The position numbers were made by a program, and so were the translations under genes. A stretch of DNA of 7,426 nucleotides from NCBI GenBank assembly GCA_003220955.1, contig QHTW01000228.1, forward strand, positions 1 to 7,426, written 5' to 3'. Every line of letters begins with the position of its first letter. The stretch's first letter is position 1. The notes under the pieces were generated by a model. The model made no database searches and was not told where the DNA came from. It was given only the letters and a program-made list of their open reading frames with translations. The stretch is from Gemmatimonadota bacterium (GTDB lineage Bacteria > Gemmatimonadota > Gemmatimonadetes > Gemmatimonadales > GWC2-71-9). Shown here piece by piece: positions 1 through 5,825 of the stretch.

Positions 1-54
1 CACTGACCTCGCTGTTCAATATCTCCTCAACTCTCCAAGGCCGGGGCCGACCCA
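1..54 (+). other. Leader upstream of the symporter gene
   Basis: These bases precede the first ATG of the symporter and contain no recognisable gene end or promoter. The purine-rich run AAGG at 37-40 and the GGGG at 43-46 are the only Shine-Dalgarno-like candidates. The first is 14 bases from the ATG and the second 8, so ribosome binding looks weak. Whether a promoter or an upstream gene of the same operon lies just outside the window cannot be seen. Confidence 0.3.
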
Positions 55-1665
55 ATGAGCAATCTCCACGCGTACGACGTGCTGTTCATCGCGGTCTACT
101 TCATCATCCTGTTCGGCATCGCGTGGTGGGCCGCGCTGCGCGAGAAGAACGTGAGCTCGGATTACTTCCTCGCGAGCCGCGACGTCGCGTGGTTTGCCGT
201 CGGCGCGAGCCTGTTCGCGTCGAATATCGGCTCCGAGCACCTGGTGGGACTCGCGGGGTCAGGCGCGGCGAGCGGGCTGGCGGTCGGGCACTTCGAGTGG
301 CTGGCGTGCCTGATCCTGCTGCTCCTGGGGTGGCTGTTCGTGCCGTTCTATCTGCGGAGCGGCGTGTACACCATGCCGTTCCTGGAGCGGCGCTTCAACC
401 CGGCGGCGCGCAGCTACTTCACCTGGGTGTCGGTGATCGGCTACGTCCTGACGAAGATCAGCGTGACGCTGTATGCGGGCGGCGTGGTGATTCGCGCGGT
501 CACCGGGTGGAATTTCTACACCGCGGCCGTCGTCCTCATTGTGGTCACCGGGTTGTATACCATCTTCGGCGGGCTGCGCGCCGTGGTCTACACCGAGGTG
601 CTGCAGGCCATCGTGCTGATCCTCGGTTCCATCACGCTCATGACGATCGGGCTGTCCCGGGTTGGCGGCTTCGCCGGACTCGAGGCAAAGGTTCCGGCCG
701 GCTTTTTCTCCATGTGGAAGCCGACCAACCATCCCGACTTCCCATGGACCGGAATCATCTTCGGCGCACCGATACTGGGCATTTGGTACTGGTGTACCGA
801 TCAACACATCGTGCAGCGCGTGCTCGCGGCGAAGAACATCAAAGAGGCGCGCACCGGGACGATCTTCGCGGGCTACCTGAAGATCCTTCCCGTCTTCATT
901 TTCGTCTTGCCGGGCATCGTGGCCCTGGCGCTGTTCCCCGAACTGCGCGGCAACGCGGATTCCGCGTATCCCACGCTGGTCACGCGGCTGCTCCCGGACG
1001 GGATCAAAGGCCTGGTGCTCGCGGGAATGTTGGCGGCCTTGATGAGCTCCCTGGCCTCCGCCTTCAACGCGTGCTCCACGCTGCTCACGTGGGATGTCTA
1101 TCGCAAGATGCGCCCGCAGGCCACCGAGCGGAAGCTCGTGCAAGTGGGCCGCATTTCCGCCGGCGTCATGGTGGGGCTGGGCTTGGTGTGGATTCCGTTC
1201 ATGAAGTACATCTCGTCACAGATTTACATCTACCTGCAGAGTGTCCAGGCCTATATCGCACCGCCGATCGCGGCCTGCTTCCTGCTTGGCCTGTTTTACC
1301 GCCGGCTGAACGGCTCCGGCGCGATCGCATCGCTGGTTACCGGACTCGTACTCGGTCTCCTGCGTCTCATTCTCGAGCTGACCAATAAAGCATCGGGCGG
1401 TGGTCTCACGCCCGGCACCCTGTGGCATTGGATTGCGACCATCAATTTCCTCCACTACGCGGTGCTGCTGTTCGTGATCTGCACGTTCGTGCTCTTCATC
1501 GTGAGCATGATGACCCCGCCGCCGCCCCGCGAGAAAACCGAGGGGCTCACTTATGGAGGCGCCGCACCCACAGCGGGCGAGTCAAAGGACGAAAGAAAGT
1601 TCGAGGTCGGACTCTCCGTGCTGCTCGTCGCACTCCTTGGGGTGTTGTGGATCGTGTTCGCCTGA
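55..1665 (+). CDS. SGLT-type sodium/sugar symporter (SSS family)
   Basis: This 536-residue inner-membrane protein is a sodium:solute symporter that probably imports a hexose with Na+. The family signature lies around residues 164-184 (GLYTIFGGLRAVVYTEVLQ). It resembles mammalian SGLT1 closely in the substrate pocket: N57, H62 and E81 in the ASNIGSEHLVGLAG region and just after it, Y245-W246 in IWYWCTDQ, K275 in GYLK, and Q395 in YLQS correspond to SGLT1 N78, H83, E102, Y290, W291, K321 and Q457. The Na2 sodium site also appears intact (A55, I58, A328, S331, S332). A charged, proline-rich loop at about 486-516 precedes a last membrane helix at 519-536, as expected for the 14-helix SGLT layout. 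The ATG at 55 gives a normal family N-terminus (a short polar segment, then helix 1). The stop overlaps the trehalase start, so the likely substrate is glucose released by that enzyme. Family assignment is secure; the exact sugar is inferred, and galactose or inositol remain possible. Confidence 0.95.
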   Translation: MSNLHAYDVLFIAVYFIILFGIAWWAALREKNVSSDYFLASRDVAWFAVGASLFASNIGSEHLVGLAGSGAASGLAVGHFEWLACLILLLLGWLFVPFYLRSGVYTMPFLERRFNPAARSYFTWVSVIGYVLTKISVTLYAGGVVIRAVTGWNFYTAAVVLIVVTGLYTIFGGLRAVVYTEVLQAIVLILGSITLMTIGLSRVGGFAGLEAKVPAGFFSMWKPTNHPDFPWTGIIFGAPILGIWYWCTDQHIVQRVLAAKNIKEARTGTIFAGYLKILPVFIFVLPGIVALALFPELRGNADSAYPTLVTRLLPDGIKGLVLAGMLAALMSSLASAFNACSTLLTWDVYRKMRPQATERKLVQVGRISAGVMVGLGLVWIPFMKYISSQIYIYLQSVQAYIAPPIAACFLLGLFYRRLNGSGAIASLVTGLVLGLLRLILELTNKASGGGLTPGTLWHWIATINFLHYAVLLFVICTFVLFIVSMMTPPPPREKTEGLTYGGAAPTAGESKDERKFEVGLSVLLVALLGVLWIVFA

Positions 1666-3284
1666 TGAAGACGTGCGTCGTGCGTCGTGCGTCGTACGTT
1701 GTACTGGTCGTCGCGGTCGCCTGCCGGCCGTCGGGCCGTCAGGCCGTCCGGGGGTCGAGTTACGACCCAGCGCATGAAATCGGGCCGTTGTTCTCAGACG
1801 TCCAGCTCTCCGGAATCTTCCCCGATTCCAAGGAGTTCGTTGACGCGCGTCCGAAGTCAGCGGCGCGCGTCATCGAGGCGCGCTACGATTCGGCGCGGCG
1901 CACACCCGGATTCGTGCTCCGCGCGTTCGTCGAGCAGAACTTCGTGCTGCCGCAGCCGGCCGGTGACGGGTACCACACCGTCGCATCGCAGAGCATGGTG
2001 CAACACATCAACGCGCTGTGGCCGGTGCTGACGCGCTCCGCCGACAGTGCGGACGCTCGCTCGTCCCTGATCCCGCTCCCGAATTCCTACATCGTGCCGG
2101 GCGGCCGCTTCCGCGAGGTCTACTACTGGGATTCCTACTTCACGATGCTCGGCCTCGTGCAGAGCGGGCGCACCGACCTCGTGAAGAACATGCTGGACAA
2201 CTTCGCGCATCTCATCCAGACGATCGGGCACATTCCGAACGGGAATCGCACCTACTACCTGAGCCGCAGCCAGCCGCCCTATTTCGCGGCCATGGTGGGT
2301 CTGTACGCGCGCGCGACAGACACGGCGCAGGCCCTTCGGTACCTCGACGCGATGGAACAGGAGTACGCTTTCTGGATGGATGGCGCGGACACGCTCGCGC
2401 CGGGGCACGCGTTCCGCCGACTGGTGCGCCTGTCGGATAGCGTCGTGTTGAACCGGTACTGGGACGACTCGGACGAGCCGCGGCCGGAATCCTACCGGCC
2501 GGACGTCGAAATCGGCCAGACGCTGCCGGAGTCGCTGCGCGCCGGCTTCTATCGCAACGCGCGCGCGACCGCGGAGAGCGGCTGGGACTTCTCGAGCCGT
2601 TGGATGCGCAACCCCAAAGACCTGCGCACGCTCGAGACCATCGACCTGATCCCGGTGGACCTCAACTCTCTCCTCTATAATGCCGAGCGCACCATTGCGG
2701 CGTTTGCGAAGGCGCGGCACCGCGCGGGTGAGGACTCACTAGCCGCGCGATTCACGCGTCTGGCGGATGTGCGGCGCCAGGCGATTCTCGCGATGTATGA
2801 TCCGAAAGAGGGGTTCTTCTTCGATCGCCGCTGGCGCACCGGCGAGCTGGTTACCGATCGGCCCTCGCTCGCCGCGGCCGCGCCGCTCTATTTCGGCATC
2901 GCTACGCAAAACCAGGGACAGCACGTCGCTGCCCGCCTGGAACGCGATTTCCTGAAGCCGGGCGGGTTCGTCACCACGAACTTTGCGTCGGGGCAACAGT
3001 GGGACGCACCGAACGGCTGGCCGCCGCTCGCGTGGCTGACCATTGAAGGGGTACGGCGCTCTGGTCGCGCCGACCTGGCGGACAAAGCCGCGACGCGGTG
3101 GCTCGTGCTCCTTCAGCGCACGTACCGGGAGACAGGACGGATGATGGAGAAGTACGACGTCGTCAACGCGAATAGGAAAGCGGGCGGAGGAGAGTACCCG
3201 ACACAGGATGGATTTGGGTGGACAAATGGTGTGGCTCTCGCGCTCTGCGCACAGCCTGCACAAGCGAGGACATGCAAAAACTAG
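1665..3284 (+). CDS. treA: Periplasmic GH37 alpha,alpha-trehalase, putative lipoprotein
   Basis: The 539-residue product hydrolyses trehalose to two glucose molecules by inversion. Both trehalase signatures are present: PGGRFREVYYWDSY at 145-158 and QWDAPNGWPP at 445-454. The conserved PNGNRTYYLSRSQPP lies at 191-205 and the glycine-rich GGGEYPTQDGFGWTNG at 507-522. D308 in SGWDFSSRW matches the catalytic acid of E. coli Tre37A (D312), and E495 in MEKYD matches the base (E496). Length is close to E. coli TreA and TreF. The N-terminus has basic residues, a valine-rich core and an AVAC lipobox with Cys20, so I infer a lipid-anchored envelope protein. The frame is open back to 1422, but that stretch lies wholly within the symporter gene; the ATG at 1665 overlaps the symporter TGA by one base (TGATG) and starts the signal peptide, which decides the start and suggests translational coupling. 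Odd points are two tandem repeats in codons 3-28 and a stop codon that forms part of the palindrome downstream. Confidence 0.95.
   Translation: MKTCVVRRASYVVLVVAVACRPSGRQAVRGSSYDPAHEIGPLFSDVQLSGIFPDSKEFVDARPKSAARVIEARYDSARRTPGFVLRAFVEQNFVLPQPAGDGYHTVASQSMVQHINALWPVLTRSADSADARSSLIPLPNSYIVPGGRFREVYYWDSYFTMLGLVQSGRTDLVKNMLDNFAHLIQTIGHIPNGNRTYYLSRSQPPYFAAMVGLYARATDTAQALRYLDAMEQEYAFWMDGADTLAPGHAFRRLVRLSDSVVLNRYWDDSDEPRPESYRPDVEIGQTLPESLRAGFYRNARATAESGWDFSSRWMRNPKDLRTLETIDLIPVDLNSLLYNAERTIAAFAKARHRAGEDSLAARFTRLADVRRQAILAMYDPKEGFFFDRRWRTGELVTDRPSLAAAAPLYFGIATQNQGQHVAARLERDFLKPGGFVTTNFASGQQWDAPNGWPPLAWLTIEGVRRSGRADLADKAATRWLVLLQRTYRETGRMMEKYDVVNANRKAGGGEYPTQDGFGWTNGVALALCAQPAQARTCKN
1672..1699 (+). 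repeat. 7-base tandem repeat inside the trehalase signal-peptide codons
   Basis: The unit CGTGCGT occurs three times without change (1672, 1679, 1686) and a fourth time with one mismatch, CGTACGT (1693). It encodes residues 3-12 of the trehalase precursor. As seven is not a multiple of three, gain or loss of one unit would shift the reading frame just after the start codon. Confidence 0.85.
1726..1749 (+). repeat. 8-base tandem repeat just after the lipobox codon
   Basis: The unit GGCCGTCN occurs three times in a row (1726, 1734, 1742), with G, A and C in the last position. It encodes residues 21-28 of the trehalase precursor, directly after Cys20 of the putative lipobox, in a stretch expected to be a flexible linker. 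The unit length is not a multiple of three. Confidence 0.8.
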
Positions 3285-3300
3285 ACGTCTAGACGTCTAG
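3276..3300 (-). terminator. Probable intrinsic terminator of the otsA-otsB-GH15 operon
   Basis: Read on the minus strand, 24 bases separate the GH15 stop from the palindrome at 3300-3281, whose 8-base-pair stem is followed at once by five T (complement of AAAAA at 3276-3280) and then GC. This is the usual order for a Rho-independent terminator, although the stem is only half G+C and the T run is short. On the plus strand no T run follows the stem, so it is not a good terminator for the trehalase transcript. The T run lies within the last codons of the trehalase gene. Confidence 0.5.
3281..3300. repeat. Perfect 20-base palindrome made of 2.5 copies of an 8-base unit
   Basis: The block reads CTAGACGT, CTAGACGT, CTAG and equals its own reverse complement. 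It can fold as an 8-base-pair stem with a CTAG loop. CTAG appears three times at eight-base spacing, which is striking because this tetranucleotide is often rare in bacterial genomes. The trehalase stop codon (3282-3284) is inside the first unit. Confidence 0.9.
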
Positions 3301-3324
3301 CGGGATCTCGGATGTAGTGAGTAG

Positions 3325-5103
3325 TTAAAAAGCCTGATCCCATCGTTGCGAGAGTCGAATCGCCGAGCTGATCAGTCCCACCATGCTGTACGTCTGCACG
3401 AAGTTGCCCCATTGCTCGCGCGTGTTCGGATCGATGTGCTCGGCGAGCAGCCCGAACCGGTTGCGACACGCGAGGATGTCCTCGAACATGCGGCGCGCTT
3501 CAGCGCGCTCGCCGATCGCGGCCAGCGCGTTGATGTACCAGAAGGTGCACACCAGAAAGGCGTTCGCCGGCGTCCCGAAGTCGTCCGGGGTCGTGTAGCG
3601 GAACACGAAGTCGCCCCGCTTCAGCTGTTTCCCGATGGCGCGCACCGTCGCGACGAAGCGAGGATCGTCGTCCGCGACGAAGAACAGCTCGTTCAGCTGC
3701 AGCAGGCTGGCGTCGAGCGTATCGCCGTCGAAGGTGGCGACGAACGTGCCCAGCTTCGCATTCCAGGCGCGGCGCGCAATCTCCTCGTGCAGTTGCCGGG
3801 CGCGCTGGCACCAGTAGCTGGCGCGGTCCTCGAGGCCCAAGTGCTTGGCGATGCGGCCCAACCGCTCGCACCCCACCCAGCACATCACCGCGGAGAACGT
3901 GTGCACCCGCGTACTGCCCCGAAGCTCCCACAACCCCGCGTCGGGCTGATCGAACGACCGGAACGCGCGCTCTCCGAGCGGCTCGAGCCGGCGGAACAGC
4001 GACTCATCGCCCTGCCGGACCAGCCGCCGGTCGTAGAACACGTGGGTGGCGGCGAGAATGGACGAGCCGTACACGTCGTGCTGCGACTGCTCTGCCGCCT
4101 GGTTGCCGACGCGCACTGGCCCGATGCCGCGGTAACCCGGCAGCGACTCGACCACCCGTTCCGGCGGCAGCGTGTGACCCGTGACAGTGTAGACCGGATC
4201 GAGCCGCTGATCTGCCCCCTCGGCCACGACGTTGCGGATGAAGCCCAGGTACCGCTCCATCGTCTGTGTCGCGCCCAGGCGATTCAAGGCATTCACGACG
4301 AAATACGCGTCGCGCAACCAGCAGAAGCGGTAGTCCCAGTTGCGGCTGCTGTCCGCCGATTCGGGAATCGACGTCGTGACGGCGGCAATGATCGCGCCTG
4401 TGTCCTCGAAAACATTGAGCTTCAGCGTGATCGCGGCTCGGATCACGGCGTCCTGCCACTCGAATGGAATGGCCAGCGAGCGCACCCATTCGCGCCAGTA
4501 CGCCGTGGTCTCGGCCAGAAAGCGCCTGCCCACTTCGTCGGCGCGGTCCTGCAGCGTTTCGTCCGGCCCGAGCACGAGCGTGACGGCGTCGTCGAGGAAA
4601 AAGTTGCTCTCCTCGAGAATCGCTGTGATGGGCACGTCGCTCGTCAGCCGCAGCACGAGCGCGTTGCCGACGTACCGGATGTGATTGCTGCCGGAGGTCG
4701 TGGTGCTGAGCGGCTGGCCGTAGTTCTGCGCCGGCCGCGCGCGCACGCGAATGCGCGGGTGCCCCGCGATACGCTGCACGCGCCGCACCAGCATCATCGG
4801 ACAGAAGACCCGGCCGTGGTGCTCGAAGCGCGGCGCGAAATCGCTGATCTCGATGATCCCGCCCGCGGCGTCCGTCATGCGCGTGATGACGACGGGCGTG
4901 TTGTGCAGGTATTGCTGCTCGGTTTCTACCCGGTCGAGCAGCTCGATGCTAAAGAAACCGATGTCGGCACGCGGCTTGAGCAGCGAGCAGAACATCGGAT
5001 CGCCGTCGAACCGGGGGAAACAGGCCCAGGTGATCTCGCCGGCGGGATCGACGAGGGCGCCGATCGTCCCGTTGCCGATGAGCGCTAGATCGAGCGTAGC
5101 CAC
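3325..5103 (-). CDS. GH15 family glycoside hydrolase (glucoamylase- or trehalase-like)
   Basis: This 592-residue protein belongs to the GH15 (alpha/alpha)6-barrel family, whose members release glucose from starch-like glucans, isomaltosides or trehalose with inversion. The typical N-terminal domain starts at once (ALIGNGTIGALVDPAGEITW, residues 7-26, then PRFDGDP). The barrel carries NWDYRFCWLRDA at 255-266, GPVRVGN at 328-334, GLWELRG at 390-396 with the probable general acid E393, and GLLAEHIDP at 551-559 with the probable general base E555. Full family length and both Glu residues point to an active enzyme. No signal peptide is visible, so it should be cytoplasmic. The start is GTG at 5103, 19 bases inside the otsB 3' end, with GAGG ten bases upstream as a possible ribosome site; the next Met comes only at residue 37, after conserved sequence. 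S347 replaces the Glu often found in the motif QxDxYGE. GH15 genes accompany otsBA in several Gram-negative bacteria; trehalase versus glucan activity cannot be decided here. Confidence 0.92.
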   Translation of the reverse strand: MATLDLALIGNGTIGALVDPAGEITWACFPRFDGDPMFCSLLKPRADIGFFSIELLDRVETEQQYLHNTPVVITRMTDAAGGIIEISDFAPRFEHHGRVFCPMMLVRRVQRIAGHPRIRVRARPAQNYGQPLSTTTSGSNHIRYVGNALVLRLTSDVPITAILEESNFFLDDAVTLVLGPDETLQDRADEVGRRFLAETTAYWREWVRSLAIPFEWQDAVIRAAITLKLNVFEDTGAIIAAVTTSIPESADSSRNWDYRFCWLRDAYFVVNALNRLGATQTMERYLGFIRNVVAEGADQRLDPVYTVTGHTLPPERVVESLPGYRGIGPVRVGNQAAEQSQHDVYGSSILAATHVFYDRRLVRQGDESLFRRLEPLGERAFRSFDQPDAGLWELRGSTRVHTFSAVMCWVGCERLGRIAKHLGLEDRASYWCQRARQLHEEIARRAWNAKLGTFVATFDGDTLDASLLQLNELFFVADDDPRFVATVRAIGKQLKRGDFVFRYTTPDDFGTPANAFLVCTFWYINALAAIGERAEARRMFEDILACRNRFGLLAEHIDPNTREQWGNFVQTYSMVGLISSAIRLSQRWDQAF

Positions 5104-5825
5104 TGCCGCACAGCCTCGACGTCGGGGAGCCGCCAGCGGGCCGCCGTCGCTCCCGCGCCGACCTTGATCGAGTGTCCGCCGAGCTGGTTGACCACGTGGA
5201 AGCCGTATTCGTCGGTATCGTCGTCACCGACGAACACCGGCGCCCGGCCCGCAAACGGAGGCTCCTCCAGGAACTCGCGGACGGCCAGTCCCTTGTCCTT
5301 CCCCGCGGGCTTCATTTCGACGACGCTCTTGCCGAGCTGCAGGCTGTACTGGCCGGCGAGCTGCGGGAGGACTTCCTGCATCGTGCGCTGCACGAAGTCC
5401 GCCAGCTCCGGCACGCGCCGGTAATGCAGTGCCAGGGAGACGCCTTTGTCCTCGAGCAGCAGGCCCGGCTTGTCGGCGATCGCAGCGGTGAGCCGCTGGC
5501 GCGCCAGCTCGACGCGTTCGGTCGGCGCCGCGTGCCGGCTGTAGACACCGGCGGCATTGCGGCGCTCGACGCCATGCTGGCCTGCCACGGGGAGCTGCAC
5601 GGCGGGAAACAGGCGATCGACCTCAGCGATTGTCCGGCCGCTCATCAGGGCCACCGCGCCGCCCGCGCATTGGTAGAGCCGCTCGAGGAGCCGGCGCACT
5701 TCGTCGCTCACCCGCACGGAGCTTGGCGTGTCGGCGAAGTCGATCAGCGTGCCGTCGATGTCGAAGAAATACGCCCAGTCGGACCGCGGGAAGGGCGGGA
5801 GAGGTGGGAGCGGCGCCGCGCTCAT
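5085..5825 (-). CDS. otsB: Trehalose-6-phosphate phosphatase
   Basis: The 246-residue product removes phosphate from trehalose-6-phosphate, the second step of the OtsA-OtsB route, in the cytoplasm. It is a HAD-superfamily phosphatase: motif I DIDGTL at 22-27 (nucleophile D22, acid/base D24), motif II SGR at 62-64, a GKDKG lysine region at 175-179 and motif IV GDDDTDE at 200-206, which binds Mg2+. AGQHGVE at 81-87 and EMKPAGKDKG at 170-179 are typical of the family, and the length is normal for bacterial OtsB. The frame is open up to 6050, but the ATG at 5825 forms an ATGA overlap of 4 bases with the otsA stop and places the DIDGT motif at the usual distance from the N-terminus, so I chose it. 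The 3' end overlaps the GH15 start by 19 bases. Translation is probably coupled on both sides. Confidence 0.95.
   Translation of the reverse strand: MSAAPLPPLPPFPRSDWAYFFDIDGTLIDFADTPSSVRVSDEVRRLLERLYQCAGGAVALMSGRTIAEVDRLFPAVQLPVAGQHGVERRNAAGVYSRHAAPTERVELARQRLTAAIADKPGLLLEDKGVSLALHYRRVPELADFVQRTMQEVLPQLAGQYSLQLGKSVVEMKPAGKDKGLAVREFLEEPPFAGRAPVFVGDDDTDEYGFHVVNQLGGHSIKVGAGATAARWRLPDVEAVRQWLRSI

Noticed and set aside
123..1388. A 421-codon open frame in another plus-strand frame within the symporter gene
   Set aside because: The product is Arg/Gly-rich low-complexity sequence, while the overlapping symporter frame has conserved functional residues throughout.
1422..1664. Upstream extension of the trehalase frame
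   Set aside because: It lies wholly within the symporter gene, is Arg-rich with no motif, and would place the hydrophobic signal peptide in the middle of the protein.
1857..2720. A 287-codon minus-strand frame within the trehalase gene
   Set aside because: It is antisense to the region holding the first trehalase signature and the catalytic Asp, and shows no domain of its own.
3281..3300. Attachment site or CRISPR-like repeat
   Set aside because: There are no spacers, no integrase or cas gene, and no second copy of the element elsewhere in the window; a simple tandem palindrome with terminator features fits better.
3346..5088. A 580-codon open frame on the plus strand opposite the GH15 gene
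   Set aside because: It is antisense to a gene with clear family motifs. The translation is rich in Arg, Ala, Val, His and Glu with no recognisable domain, as expected from the mirror frame of GC-rich coding DNA.
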